DNA of 64,000 nt, taken from NCBI GenBank assembly GCA_036362985.1, contig JAYGXS010000003.1:91876603-91940602 (forward strand), read 5' to 3'. A program made the position numbers and the translations under genes. Positions 22,769 through 34,358 of this stretch are shown piece by piece. The DNA comes from Ligula intestinalis. Its lineage: Eukaryota; Platyhelminthes; Cestoda; Diphyllobothriidea; Diphyllobothriidae. The first letter of the stretch is position 1, and each line of letters opens with the position of its first letter. The notes below the pieces were generated by a model. That model was not told where the DNA came from. It searched no databases and was given only the letters and a program-made list of their open reading frames with translations.

Positions 22769-22855
22769 ACCTACGGGAGCACAGCTGTGGATGCTGTGAC
22801 AAGGCATTCTCAACAAAGTGGGAGCTGACGCGGCATGTTGCTCGCGTCCACAATG
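22769..22855 (+). CDS. C2H2 zinc-finger cassette exon 14
   Basis: Acceptor tttttcag|AC and donor G|gtatgg. Ligands lie in CGCCDKAF, with an extra Cys between the ligands, and HVARVH. The helix is STKWELTRH, contacts T/W/E/R; Trp at position 2 is unusual. It is the last plus-strand finger before the 23-30 kb gap. I see no terminal exon after it. Confidence 0.92.
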
Positions 22856-22925
22856 GTATGGTTCTTGCCCCTCACCTGTTTTGTCGTTCCATTCCTTAAA
22901 AATTAATTTCTGGCGTGGCGTTTAC

Positions 22926-22982
<57 letters not shown>

Positions 22983-22983
22983 A
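22926..22983 (+). repeat. (CAT)n microsatellite
   Basis: About 19 uninterrupted CAT units lie in the intron after exon 14. The polyhistidine frame it creates is not considered coding. Confidence 0.95.
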
Positions 22984-23263
22984 CCTTGTCACTGCTAGTT
23001 GGCGAACTTTTTGTCTGCAGCGACGGGGCTTCCACTTTCTGCACTCTGTCACGACACACTCTATCGACTGTCTGTGTCCGTCTGAATGAAGGTCGAATAA
23101 GTTTTAGGTGATGTAATCGTATCCTCGTTGGCCTTCCCATCACTAGCGTGGTGGTCACATAAGGGAAGGAATCTTCCACCGTCGCTTTCATTGAGGTCCA
23201 CCGTGTGCTCCACCGCATTGTGTTATAGGGACGAGGACGTGCGCTGGATTATAGGGAAAAGTG

Positions 23264-23819
23264 GGTAGGAGTACCTCGTGAGGCCGCCTGGGGAGCGCGC
23301 GAAGCGCACCCCTCGGTCTTTCGAGGTCCTGATGTTAGGGGAGAGGACGGGTGGGGATGTCAGGCAACAAATCAGATCGCAATTATCCTGCAACATGAAA
23401 AAGTTGCGAGATTAAGTTGGGGCGCGTACTCAAACCTCGAGCGGGCCGCTGAAATACGCTTTAATATCACTGAGCGCGTGTATGTAGGGGGATTGTGCCC
23501 AAACCTCGCATGAGGTCATTGATGTACAGTACCACTAACAACAAACAGGATAAAGACGAATGACTGAAGAAGGTTGAGGATGTTAGAATTCACACTACTT
23601 AACATTTGTAAGTAGGCCATTATTCCCGCGGTCATTTGAGGAGCCATTTTTGCTTAGAATACTGAGCTAAGTGTTTATTGTATGTGATTGGCTTCCGAGG
23701 ACTGCTCTGCAGTTCAATGCCATCATACAATTCCTGTTGGCTCGACGAATGGCGTGCAGAAAACTGGAAGATTTAGGATAATCAACCCTGGTTAAAAAAA
23801 TTGAGTAGGTACTCTTATC
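23264..23819 (+). mobile_element. Foldback element with TIRs, long copy
   Basis: Begins GGTAGGAGTACCTCG and ends with the inverted form AGGTACTCTTATC. It has no coding capacity. A 55-base minimal copy lies at 28,144-28,198 and a degraded relative at 31,303-31,879, sharing TCAGGCAACAAATCAGATCG-like internal sequence. Superfamily not identified. Confidence 0.7.
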
Positions 23820-24500
23820 GGAGCGATGCATTTACCTCAATCTCCGCCTAATTCCCTTCGGTCTCCGGTGTCAAGAGCCATTGAAGCCTGACTCTCAGCC
23901 TGCCAGTCAGCTACTCCCTAAAACACGCAAACACTGAGCCAACTTCATGGTCCCCGTTGTCCGCTCTTTTTGCGGCCTTCCAAGCCCCGGCTTTTCAGTG
24001 CATCGTGATAGCCTTCTGTGTGGAAAGTGCGCTGAGCCGTTGGCTTCAAGTGGCAACTGCTATTGTACATGTTGTAACCGAGTGTGTTCCTGTGTCAACG
24101 CCGGTTATGTTCTCCCAGTGCGTGTTAGGAAGAGAAGGTAGGATGGGATACAACTAGTACTTTACTGTTACTTGTACTAGTACATTTACTCTGGTCTGTG
24201 TTTCCAGCAGTTCTTTTCTGTGGTCGGTCTCCTTCGGCAGCAGTGTCGCGTGCTCGGCAACGTGTCCACAACAGAGTCCCTTCTCTGCTGGCAGCCTCGC
24301 TATTTAAGGGGGCAATCGTCGTTGCTCCCCATTGGCTCTCTCAGTGCGCAGGCTCGCTTACGTTCGTCTGTGCGTCTGTCCTCGTGTGACCTCACTCGGC
24401 TCCTGGCCGGCTCCGGCAGCAGTCCGCCTCCAGGGGTCGCCTGACTTCTTTGTCCGAGCTTTGTGTGCCCTTTGACGGTCGCAGGACATGGCTCGTTGTG
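23820..24500 (+). other. Unrecognised sequence upstream of the Penelope-like fragment
   Basis: Mixed-composition sequence with short frames. It may include 5' parts of the Penelope-like element, but no RT motif is visible. Confidence 0.4.
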
Positions 24501-25622
24501 TATGCGTTGGGCTGGCCTCAAGTCGACGTTCTAGTCACAAGGCTGACGGATAAAAAGATAAGGACGACGGTGTACCGTAAGGTGATCAACATTAAGCGCC
24601 TTTTTCACTTCAGAAGTAACCATCCCGTCGGTCACAAACGCAGTTGCGTCAGGACGCTCTTCCAGCGCGCTCAAACACACTGCAGTGACTACGATGGGAG
24701 GCAAGAAGAGAAGAAGTACCTACATGCCCTGTTCGAGGCTAATGGTTACCCGAAATCCTTCTTACACAGGTTTCTCAGGAAGTGCCGCTCTGAGATGTCG
24801 ATCGAAGAGAAACTGAAGTTCTGGCTGTCAATTCCCTATGTGAAGAATGTCTCAGAGGCAACTGCAAGGCTGCTGAAACCGTTCGGGATTGGCGTGGCTC
24901 ACAAACCGGCACTAACTATCAGACAACGGGTTATGAGACCTAAAGATCCGCTTCCAGTGACCGAACGATCAGCAGTTGTCTACAGCATCCCTTGCCAAGA
25001 TTGTGATGCGAGGTATGTCGGTGAGACTGGCAAACCTAGTGGCACGAGGTTGCATAAACACCAGCTCGTAATCGACCGCGAAAACGAGTATTCTATGGTT
25101 TACGGCCACGTGAAGCAGCGCAAACACGTTTTCGCCTTTGAAAAGGCAAGGGTGATCGGCAGGGTCAGTGACAGGACGGCTAGACTAGTGATCGAAAGCT
25201 GGTCGTCGACTGGCACACTCAACAGAGCCATTGAGTTGAATCCTGCCTACCAAGCTATCCGCGCAAGGCTCACGCCCGCACAAAACGGGACACTAAGGCA
25301 GGAGAGTGGCGGCACAGAAAACAGACAGTCCGCCAAAATGGGTGAGGTTGTCATCCGGCGCGAGTCACATGACCGGCGTAGGATGGGTTCTCACGAGAGC
25401 AACTATGAGACCGCGAACGAGGGGAAGGCCGACGCAGGCGCACACGAGGACGTGAACGCCGGGGAGTCAGAGTCGGAGGGACAGGCTGACACAGCGCCGA
25501 TAACAGTGGAGAGGATGGCGTCAATCCATAGTCAACGGTTTTACGAGCGCACGGGCATCACACATTGGTACAACACCCAGCTCGTGGCAAGACACATTAA
25601 TTCAAGGCCGGCGGAAGATTAA
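24450..25622 (+). mobile_element. Penelope-like retroelement, RT thumb plus GIY-YIG endonuclease
   Basis: A 390-codon open frame. From residue 25 or so it reads VDVLVTRLTDKKIRTTVYRK and NHPVGHKRSCVRTLF, typical of the last RT motif and thumb of Penelope-like elements. The GIY-YIG domain spans residues 175-265: VVYSIPCQDC, RYVGETG, catalytic Arg in GTRLHKH, Glu near residue 249 in VIESW. The catalytic RT motifs lie upstream of the break, so the element is 5'-truncated, as is common in this class. This 3' part is intact. It ends with a GAAACGTCAGG tail found also at 33.8-34.1 and 53.7-53.9 kb. Confidence 0.88.
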
Positions 25623-25739
25623 GCTGCACGCTGTGCTGATGAAAACGAGCATGTTTTTGAAACGTCAGGAAGAATACAATTCGGTCCTAGCACTTTCCCC
25701 CTATTCTTCCTCTTCTGGGGATGATGAGCACGATATTAT

Positions 25740-26200
25740 ACGTTGACCCCGAATATTCTTGCATATTACTTCATTTTACATAAATGTACGAGCCTGATGA
25801 GAATTATCGAAAACAAACGTACGTTCGCTATTCCATCTTCCGAAATTTTCGCAAAATTAAATTTTGCATTCGTTAATTGTATGTTTATCTGCCAAAAAGC
25901 ACACAGTATCTTTTATTTGCAATGGTGATGGTATGGTAGCACCCTGAAGCGTAAAACTGCCTTTTAATCGAATTTTTTTGCATTTAAACAACTTTTAGAA
26001 TCGTCGGAAAAATGACACTCTTCGCGGCTCTGCGACAATTATTCTCTCCTTATCTCCTTTCGTCTTGCACTTTTATTGGTGCCAATTTTTACGGCATTTA
26101 TGATTACTTCAGAATCTTTGCTTTCGTGATATGATATACCAGAAGAAGGTTTTCAATCCTTTTCTGTTTTTTGGTTTGCTCTTTCGTTAAAGTTGCAAAC
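25740..26200 (+). repeat. Dispersed AT-rich repeat, copy 1
   Basis: Shares long stretches with 61,400-61,680 (CTGCCAAAA..CACA, TTTATTGGTGCCA) and, inverted, with 28,640-28,700. No coding capacity is visible. Confidence 0.6.
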
Positions 26201-27690
26201 GGAAGACACTAAAGGTTAACATGGTGCATTGACGTTTGGCTGATTTTCTTTCGAACTTGGGTTTACGTGTATAATCTTTTTGGATAGTGTTTTCTTGTAA
26301 GGCCACCTGAAAATATATTGATGAAACCTGAATTTGACGTTCTGCCTATCCAACCAATAGGCTTTTTTTCGTATTCTGATTCCATAAAAGTTACTTTTTC
26401 TTGAACCAATGGGATTTTGTGTTGGTCGGTTTGATACTTTAGTTGACACATTGTTTGCTTTGTAAGCAAGTAGACACGCTTTAGCATTCCACATTGAAGC
26501 ACTGAACGTTTAACCACCGATTCCGAAAGGTTCCTTTGTGGGGAGAGATCATTTTCATGCCGCCTCACAAGAAAGCTATACCCAATTTTTAATGTCTTTC
26601 TACATTCCTGCGAGTCCTGCAAACGACTTTCGGAACAAAATTTAACTTCGTAGTTTAGCGTATATCTGGACAGTTTATTTTAATCGCCTGAGTGGATTTG
26701 ATAATAAGACGGGCCTTGGTTTGGAACGCTGCCATCTTAGTTAAAATTATTGGGAGAAACAGGCACTCATTTTGGCTGAATCATGAATGCATTTCGATTA
26801 AAGAAATTCCCTATGCTGTAAGGAAAGGCAGAACCAAACTCGCATCTAACATAAATTGTGATGTGAAAGAGCTCCATGATTAGTAAAAAGGTGGAATAAT
26901 AACCTCTTCCAGAACTGGAAAATTTTGTGCGAAATTGATCGAATGGATGTGAAGCCAAGTTAAAGAAAATCGCATTCATTTTCAGACACAAGCAGCGGGA
27001 AAAATTTGAAAACATTATAATAAGCTATTCTGTAAAGTTTTTTTGCAAAAATGCAGTAACAAGCAAATTTAAGCTAGATTATTGTCTCTTACGCGCACAT
27101 CTGGCCTTGCGCATAAGCAGTGTTAATATGTTACTGCGAAGACAACCTATAGAAGGCCTAATTGAAAGTAAGTCAAGTAGAAGTATAGTTTTTTGTGAAC
27201 AATACGTTCCGCTTAAGCGTTATTTAGAAACGCAACAGACGGAAGAATAATAGGTAGTTCAAAGGTGGTCATTTATATGGCTCTTTTTGCATTCGCACGC
27301 TCATAATGGATCGTGGAATTGACCCCAGACATTTTGTGTGCCCGACAATGTGGCTTTCTGTTATGAAGCATTTCCACATTTGACCTACATGGCCATCTGC
27401 ATAAGAACTAATATAAGAAGCTCGTTTCTTCGGTACACGGTGTGTAGTCATATCTTGTTTTATAGGTTTTGCTTTAAACGTCGAACAGAAGCGCAATTTA
27501 TCAATGAAGACACTGGAAACGAGCGAAATGAAGAGAGACTTTATTCCACGATATTTGATATATAGTAAACCACTAATTCCTATAGGTACAAAATATTTGA
27601 CGTAATACTAGTTCTTTTATATAACGAAAGTGTTTGCATTAATTTTTATACTTAACAAAATATCTATTTTATTGTTCTCAATACGGAAGA
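26200..27690 (+). other. AT-rich stretch, nothing recognised
   Basis: Minus-strand frames at 26,216-26,622 and a few short ones lack family resemblance. No splice-supported exon seen. Confidence 0.4.
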
Positions 27691-27830
27691 GCAAGCTGAC
27701 TGCCCAAGCAGGATTTCCTAAGCAATCATCTAGAATCCACCGGAATGACTACTAGGCTGACTTAATTATTAGAATTAGGCCAACTCAAATTAAGCCAATC
27801 TGTCAGACCTAGTTTGTTACAAATGGTTAG
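27690..27830 (-). repeat. Fragment of the tRNA-derived SINE family
   Basis: Contains GCAAGCTGACTGCCCAAGCAGGATTTCC and AACTCAAATTAAGCCAATCTG, inverted relative to matching stretches at 29,740-29,870. The tRNA-like part is absent. Confidence 0.55.
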
Positions 27831-28780
27831 TAAGCTATCAAACAATTTTTTTGAGCTGCCGGTATTCAAAGGGCTTGTAGTTGCCCTGTACCGTCGCCCC
27901 ACCCATGAAGTCACGTCATGATACTCTCGCCTTCTCGCGGAACAGTCAAACACAGGTGCTACAAACTGCGTTAATGCTCAACCTCTTACGGTGACTAACG
28001 TGCGCGCACACCAACGGTCAACCTTTCGTCTCTCACTACCGGCCGCACATCTCCCTCAGATCACGGCAGCAAGCGTCTTGTCCAAAAGTCTACGTTCTAG
28101 TCAAAAAGGACTCCCTAAAGTACGAGCACACCTAAAAAAACCAGGTAGGAGTACCTCGGGGGCCGCCTGGTCTTACGGCCCCAGTAGGTACTCTTACCGT
28201 AAACCGACATGATCTGCAAGAACGGGGATGGTATAAATTTGGAGCTACCATAATCGACCTCAGGTAGGCGTTCGAATAACTAGAGACGTAGGAATTATCA
28301 ACGTGTGTTTCTTGATTTACCCGTAGTCACGACTGCAAAAATTAAGGTCTCGAAGTTCGTTCAAATGGTTGTTTCAGGATCCTCTTCGAATAAATAACAG
28401 ACTAAAATTCTAATTCGCCTTTGCGTTGGTCATTGAGCCGGCTTTTGTGTTAGACCTTGACTCTTCAGCGTTTTCCATTTGCAGTTTTAACGGAAAACCA
28501 AACAAAGAAAAGACTAGAGGATTGCATTGATTTTTCTTTGTAAAAAAACTAACGACAGAAAAGAGTCTGCAAGTAATCATAAATGCAGTAAAAACTGGCA
28601 CAAATAAAAAATGCACGTTGAAAGGAGATAAGGGATGAGTAACTGTCACACAGCCGGGAAAAGTGTCATTTTTCCGAGGATTCTAAAATGTCGGTTAAAA
28701 GAAAAAAACATTACGACGAAAGGGCAACTTTACGTTTAATTGAGCTACCATAGGATGATTACTGCAAACAAAAAACATAT
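27831..28780 (+). other. No gene recognised
   Basis: Apart from the 55-base foldback and an inverted fragment of the AT-rich repeat at 28,640-28,700, I see nothing here. Confidence 0.4.
28144..28198 (+). mobile_element. 55-base minimal foldback copy
   Basis: Starts GGTAGGAGTACCTCG and ends CAGTAGGTACTCTTACC, the two termini of the element at 23,264-23,819 joined almost directly. It would fold into a hairpin. Confidence 0.75.
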
Positions 28781-28985
28781 TTATCATTTAGTATACCGGC
28801 ATAAAAATGACACCGCAGTATAGATATTTCGGGCTGCTGGCACTCGTCAGCTGCGGGCAGCCAACACCAGCATAGCTGCTGAAATTGCTGCCACACCCGA
28901 GTTTCGAACTCGCGCCTCGCCGGTCAGGGGCAGACGTCCTAATCATTGAGCCATCGAGTTCGATGTTTTGCAGGTTATTGATCGG
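28780..28985 (-). repeat. Second tRNA-related SINE type
   Basis: On the minus strand an A-box-like TGGCTCAATGATTAGGA is followed by a B-box-like GAGTTCGAAACTC, then a non-tRNA tail. The tRNA fold is incomplete, so it reads as a SINE rather than a tRNA gene. Confidence 0.55.
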
Positions 28986-29285
28986 GAGCATATAGAATTT
29001 TGTTGGCGTACCAAAAACAATACTAAAAACGTATTCTCATTCCTTTACGGATATCACGTGGCAGGTATATATAATCTCAACGAATGCTCAACTGCATGTT
29101 TGAGGCCAGGAAAGTGGACCTAAAACTGGTCACGATACTCAGGTCAACCTTCTCTAAAAGCCATTCCATTATGTGCCATCCACTGAGATACTGGGTGAAC
29201 ATTGAAAAAGTGAGAATCACACGTCAGAGAAATTGCAGAGATGGACACATAATTCTTTGAAGCCTTTTCTGTCTTTATTCAGACG

Positions 29286-29790
29286 ATCAAAACAGCTATA
29301 ACAACCACAAACAGAACCACGAGCTCGCATACAGCGCAGATGGGCCACAGTCAGGGTCTAGAATGTGGATCCTAGACGCCTTACTTAGCCAAAGTTTATC
29401 AGGGCCCCGCCACATGGGAAGCTCTGTGGCTTCAGACAAGAAGTGTGCGCCAACTACGGGCATGAGACGGGTAGACGCAACTTCAAAAAATAATTTACGA
29501 CAAGAATGACAAGCACTGCTTAAGACATCTTGCTTCGGCAGGCAGCTTGCTGTTCTGTAATGGTGGACTCCATAGGAGCGGTAAGTTGGGTGGGTAAAAT
29601 CGATCCAAGTGTAATTAAATTCAGGGCACACGGTGTGGCGTTTGTAGCTTAGCGCTTAGAGCGTTGGCTTTCAATAAAGGCCTTCTTTGATACGCAGGTT
29701 CAAATCCCGCCAAACGCCTAGAGTTTTTCACACTTGGGTTAACTCAAATTAAGCAAATCTGCCAGATCCCCCCTAACAACTAAGTCAAAC
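29286..29790 (+). repeat. tRNA-derived SINE, copy 1
   Basis: The tRNA-like head at 29,637-29,718 has a perfect seven-pair acceptor stem (GGCGTTT with AAACGCC), a D-arm-like AGCTTAGCGCTTAGAGC and B box GGTTCAAATCC. The anticodon arm does not close. A common body lies on its left. Related copies: 29,800-30,025 and, inverted, 60,085-60,590. Confidence 0.65.
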
Positions 29791-29799
29791 TGGTAGTCA

Positions 29800-30025
29800 T
29801 TTTGGTGGATTCTAGATGATTGCTTAGGAAATCCTGCTTGGGCAGCCAACTTGCTGTTTCGTAATGGCAGATTCCACACGAGCGATAAGTTGGAGGGTAA
29901 AATCGATCCGTTGGATAGAATTCACACCGCAAGGCATGAGGATTGTAGCTCAAGTGGTAGAGCGTTGGTTGCGAGAAAGACTTCTCTTTTATGTGGGTTC
30001 AAATCGCGCCGAACGCTGCGAATTT
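29800..30025 (+). repeat. tRNA-derived SINE, copy 2
   Basis: The tRNA-like head near 29,938-30,016 carries ATTGTAGCTCAAGTGGTAGAGC and GGGTTCAAATC. Its body matches copy 1 (CCTGCTTGGGCAGCCAACTTG). Confidence 0.65.
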
Positions 30026-30156
30026 TTCACCATTGGGTAAATTAAAACAAATCTACCCTGACAATAAATTAGCCGGCGGAAATAAGTCATCCCTTTTACC
30101 AATTTGTGACAAAAAATGAAAGAGTAAAATAGCCGGCTGGGAAAAAACAGCTATAC

Positions 30157-30243
30157 TTTTGTGGGCGCGACGGACATGCTGCTTCAGGTGCATCATCACG
30201 CCATAGACCTTGCCGCAGGACCCACAAACATGCTCCTGTGGAT
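30157..30243 (-). CDS. C2H2 zinc-finger cassette exon 15
   Basis: Acceptor ttctttag|AT and donor A|gtatag. The linker starts PQEHV instead of LREHS. Ligands lie in CGSCGKVY (Tyr replaces Phe, tolerated in this fold) and HVRRAH. The helix is GVMMHLKQH, contacts V/M/H/Q. It is the leftmost minus-strand finger and one of the most divergent. No terminal exon is seen further left. Confidence 0.88.
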
Positions 30244-30660
30244 CTAAAGAAAAAATTAAAGCCACTTCAATCGTCATCTCTCTAAATTCTGCATTTTGCA
30301 TCCATAAAACTGACATGCAATAACACCGAATTTCGAGAGTTAAATACCTACATACACTATACAATGCTGGCATTCCTGAAAAAAATCAAATGTGTGATGG
30401 AAGAATAAAGGATATCGCAGGAAATCCAGGGAAACGCTATGTCGATGATCGTTGAACAGATGCCATGACAGTGTAGTGAACGGCCATAATGCCTGTCCAC
30501 CCCACCACCCTCCGTTCTTCAATGCCCATAGCCCTCAACGTCATGTTTTTCGCAGGCGGCTGTTCCCATTCGCTGACCTGAAGACCACTTGACCGATATT
30601 CACTCACTCACACACGTGCTCCCCACCCGCGAACACAAGCTCGTATACGCTTGCCAGCTA
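30244..30660 (-). other. Intron-like sequence right of exon 15
   Basis: The standard array intron is not recognisable here. No gene seen. Confidence 0.4.
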
Positions 30661-30664
30661 GTCA

Positions 30665-30990
30665 TGGTTACTTAAGTGTCACTCGAATATGCCAAGCCGC
30701 GGCCACGTAGCAGGGCGCCTTTGCAGGCAACATCCAGTCAGGCAATTGCAATGACAGAACAGTTTAACTCGCTTTACAATCGTGTAAAGGCAACTGTCAT
30801 CTACACGATACTCAGTCGACACTCTCAGGCCTGGCTAAACGCAGTCAGGACCAGCACTGGCTTCACCAGTGGCCACTGCCACCTGTGACAGCAATAGGGA
30901 GTGCTGTACACAATAAACCCCTCCTTCTGGTGACTCTTGACTTCTGCCTTATAATTTCCACCCTGGGATTAGGCCTGATGATTGCAGTGA
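30665..30990 (+). repeat. LTR-like dispersed repeat, copy 1
   Basis: Contains GCCAAGCCGCGGCCACGTAGC, CACCAGTGGCCACTGCCACCTG and a polyadenylation-like TACACAATAAACCCCTCC. Related copies: 44,020-44,530 (same strand), 52,095-52,410 and 61,880-62,500 (inverted). No coding capacity; could be a solo LTR or a small non-autonomous element. Confidence 0.6.
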
Positions 30991-31302
30991 TCCGAGTACA
31001 ACCCCTAAAAAGACACGATCCAGTCCAATGCCACATATCTAGGTTGATATTTAAGCAGCCTTCAAAACTTCGAAGTAAGATAGGCCGTGAAGGACGTTAC
31101 AGGATTGTCATCAGAACACATGGGGACGTCCCTGCCTGCTGAAAGAGTCACGGCTGATGGCGTTAGTTCCAGAGGGACGAGGGATATACTTAACAAGCAA
31201 GAACTGTTCGCGGCGATATCTGGGAACCTCTACATCAGTTAGTTGAACTTCAGACACGGATGTGAAGTCTATAGGATGTGTCGTGACAGAGTCTAGAAAA
31301 CG

Positions 31303-31879
31303 GGTGGGGATTCCCTGTGGGGCCCGCCTGAGGAGTGTGTGACGTGCGCCCCTCAGATTCACGGGCACCTTATTTTAGGGAAGACGACGGGCGGGCCATG
31401 TCAGGGAACAAATAAGATCGCAATATTTCTGTAAAATAGAAGCGACACGAGGGCAAGATGGGTGGCGTATTCAAACCTCGGGCGAAGACACTGAAATAGA
31501 CGTGAATATGAGCGCTAAACCCCGCCCGAACAACAGCGAAAACGTTAATGTTGGGAGGAGTGTGTCCTTACCTCCTGAGTTGCACTTTCTACTAGAACCC
31601 AAGTAGAAAAGAGGGCAAACGAGTAAAAATTTTGAATATTATGTAATTCACCCTACTTAAAATTTGTAAGTAGACGATTATTCTAGTTGTTAATTTGAAA
31701 CGCCAGTTTGCTTAATATTACTAACTTAAGCGGTAATGATATGCGGTGACGTTTGGAGGATCCGTTTGCAGTTCAATACCATCACCAAATCCCTACTGGG
31801 TCGATGGCCGACGTCAAGAAAACTGGAAGATTGTGGGTGATTCAACCTACTTAAAATATGTCAGTAGGTGTTTATGATA
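31303..31879 (+). mobile_element. Degraded relative of the foldback element
   Basis: Shares CCGCCTGAGGAG, TCAGGGAACAAATAAGATCGCAA-like and TCAAACCTCGGGCG-like sequence with 23,264-23,819 over most of its length. Both termini are mutated. Confidence 0.6.
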
Positions 31880-32072
31880 CATAAGTTCCTTTGGAAGACC
31901 CCACATGGAAAACCTATCCTTTATCCAATCAAAGTTCACTAGTCTAGTGTCAGCCACGAAACCAGATCATTGCGGACGAGACGTGCGCGGCGACTAGCAG
32001 TGGCTGGATATGACGATGTTAAAGACGACGCCAGAAATTCATTCTTAACCAGATGGGGTAAAAGAGCCATAC

Positions 32073-32159
32073 CCTGGTGGACACGAGCGACATGCCGCTT
32101 CAGGTCATTTTTCATTGCAAATTTCTTGTCGCAAAAGTTACAGTTGTGCACTCGTAGGT
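32073..32159 (-). CDS. C2H2 zinc-finger cassette exon 16
   Basis: Acceptor ctcttgcag|AC and donor G|gtatgg. Starts LRVHN. Ligands lie in CNFCDKKF and HVARVH, helix AMKNDLKRH, contacts M/N/D/R. Only 153 bases separate it from exon 17, the second-shortest finger-to-finger intron in the window. Confidence 0.92.
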
Positions 32160-32312
32160 CTGCAAGAGAAAACAACAAACATAAAGTCACCTTGGGTGAT
32201 AAAACTGTCTGTGCTCGACATAAACATGACAACAGCGTGAAAGCAACAACAACACAATGCAATAATGACAATGAACCAGCAAACTAGCCCTGGGCGTTAA
32301 CAACAGGTATAC

Positions 32313-32399
32313 TTTGGTGGACGCGAAGGTCATGTTCCTGCAGTTCTCCCTTGGTTAAAAATGCTTTGTCGCAAATCCCACAGCTGTGCTCTCGCACGC
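32313..32399 (-). CDS. C2H2 zinc-finger cassette exon 17
   Basis: Acceptor tttttcag|GC and donor A|gtatac. Its first two bases, GC, would make the junction codon Ser or Gly instead of Asn or Asp. Starts VREHS. Ligands lie in CGICDKAF and HDLRVH, helix LTKGELQEH, contacts T/G/E/E. Confidence 0.9.
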
Positions 32400-32735
32400 C
32401 TGAAAAACAACAAAAAGAATGGCATTGATCAAGTTCGATCATCATCATAATCTACCTTGGATATAACGAAAATAATATTGGAAGCCAACACCTTATATTT
32501 TCCATAGCAGGCAATAGTTGTGCTGAGATAGGCGACCCTTTACAATTAGGTCCGACACCAAAATAAGTAACTTCATCTCCGAACTCGGACGTCAGCTTAT
32601 AACGGAAAACGATTAATTCAACTAAAATTTATTAGCTCCCTGTCACCCGTCAAGACCCATCGCTGCAGTGATCATGTGTGCACAACGTAATACTGAAAAT
32701 TATATAGCAAACCAGACGGCGGAAAGGAACCCTAC

Positions 32736-32822
32736 CATTGTGGATACGACGAACATGCACCGTCAGGGTCTTCTTCGTTTTAAATGTTTTGTCGCAAAAC
32801 GCACAGCTGTGTTCTTGCAGTT
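32736..32822 (-). CDS. C2H2 zinc-finger cassette exon 18
   Basis: Acceptor tttttcag|AA and donor G|gtaggg. Starts LQEHS. Ligands lie in CAFCDKTF and HVRRIH, helix KTKKTLTVH, contacts T/K/T/V. Closest relative is exon 8 on the plus strand, whose flanking introns also match. Confidence 0.92.
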
Positions 32823-33513
32823 CTGAAAAAAAGACAAAAGCATGGAGTAAATTTGGGTGATGAAATAATTAAAGTTTGTCAAAAATATAGAAAGAAACCT
32901 TCCAAGAACGTCACCGCCGAGTTGGCAAAACTCATAATGGAGATTGTCTGACTAACGAGGAAAGCAGGAGATGCCGCCGTCGCGAGATCCCGTCACGTTT
33001 CGAATATTCGCCAGCCGTAAAAACCATGAACTCGCATACAGTGCCAGAGGAAAACTCCGGTATATGGGTTCTAAAAACATCCCATAAGAGTACGCTAATA
33101 GCAAAACGAACTCGCTAACTCGAAAAATCGAGCTGGTTTTGGCCGCCTGTTCGAGCTCGGAACGAGCTAGAAAAAACGAGCTCCAAGCGAGCTCGCATTT
33201 TCACGCTTGAAGCTCGAGAAATCGAATTTCATTTTTCATCCGGACAGGAGTTACCTCCTTTCCTGCGAAAACCCCCCATTTTTTCGAAACGCAGTGAAAT
33301 ATTACTTTTTTGAAGACTGTTTGCTTAGGGATATGTTTATTTATATAAAAGCGGGCTCAATAGTGTCCCGTCACCCGCGAATTTAAATCAGTGTGCAGAG
33401 AGGACATAACGTTTACTAGCAGTCACTAAGCCTGGCAAGGATCAACGCGATGTTAGAAAATAACTTAGGATAAAACTGAAACAGCATAACAGACGTAGGC
33501 AAAAGAGCCATAC
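32823..33513 (-). other. Array intron between exons 19 and 18
   Basis: Includes the inverted CATACAGTGCCAGAGG module known from 17,100 and 39,640, and a GAGCTCG-rich stretch at 33,100-33,225. No gene seen. Confidence 0.5.
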
Positions 33514-33600
33514 CATTGTGGACACGACGGACATGCTGCGTCAGGTCTTTTTTCACTGCAAAGGTGTTACCGCATAACCCACAGCAGTGTTCTCGTAGGT
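33514..33600 (-). CDS. C2H2 zinc-finger cassette exon 19
   Basis: Acceptor tttgcag|AC and donor G|gtatgg. Starts LREHC. Ligands lie in CGLCGNTF and HVRRVH, helix AVKKDLTQH, contacts V/K/D/Q. With exon 20 it forms block C, repeated in inverted orientation as exons 31-32 at 59 kb. Confidence 0.93.
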
Positions 33601-33731
33601 CTGCAAAGCAAAACACACAGAAAAACGATTAACTCACACTGGGTGATAAAATAGTTTGCGTGCGTCAAAAATACCAGAAGACAACAATACGGAAGCAAAT
33701 GTATCCGAAAATTCTACAAAAGACTTACTCT

Positions 33732-34200
33732 CTAACTTAGGTCTACTTGCGCTGATATATCCTCTCGGCTTCCTTGCATGAATAGGATTTCTGAATACTT
33801 AAAAATGTTCACTTTAAAAGAAGATGCGACAACTGGAACAAAAGCTTTATTTTCCGGACGTTTCGGATTACCTCGGGAATCCGCAATCATAGATACTGGT
33901 AGCATACTCATAGTCATGCGCCGATAGGGTTCTGCACAGGTGTGTCGACAACTTTCGAGAGTCGTCTACTTATGTGTGGATGCGATTCTTGCACAGGTGT
34001 CTCGACAAGAACCCTATCTGCGCATGACTATTACTACGCTACCAATATCTATAATTAAGGATACCCAATGGAATCCGAAACGTCAGGAAAATAAAACGCT
34101 TGCTCCAGTGGTCGCATGTTCGTCTTCTGAACTGCTTTCTGGAACTCGCATATTCTCCCCCTATTGGAAATGTTCACTTTATTGGAATTATCCGCGTTTC
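33732..34200. repeat. Inverted pair of Penelope-tail-like sequences
   Basis: Two arms (about 33,740-33,925 minus, 34,005-34,180 plus) share CGCGCATGACTATnA, GGAATCCGAAACGTC and the (T/C)TTGTTCCAGT-type stretch. The GAAACGTCAGG core also occurs at the 3' end of the element at 24.5-25.7 kb. Read as terminal remnants of Penelope-like copies in head-to-head arrangement, located between exons 20 and 19. Confidence 0.6.
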
Positions 34201-34358
34201 TTACAGATTTAATATTTCTAAACAACGTAATATTACTTGATAAACCGCCTTATACGGTCACTTCAGTGACCGACTCTCAGTCAGCCTATATGACAATAGA
34301 AAGAGCGGCGCAATGGCGAAAATGAAATAGCAAACCAGTTGAGCGTAAACAGCCCTAC

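Noticed and set aside
22818..23111. Frame with a 19-residue polyhistidine tract
   Set aside because: Created by a (CAT)n microsatellite; no other coding sign.
29637..29718. tRNA gene
   Set aside because: Acceptor stem and B box are good, but the anticodon arm does not form and the length is 82 bases; related copies share a SINE body.
33100..33225. GAGCTCG-rich stretch as a transposon end or regulatory cluster
   Set aside because: Short palindromic words recur, but no TIR, target duplication or second copy was found in the window.
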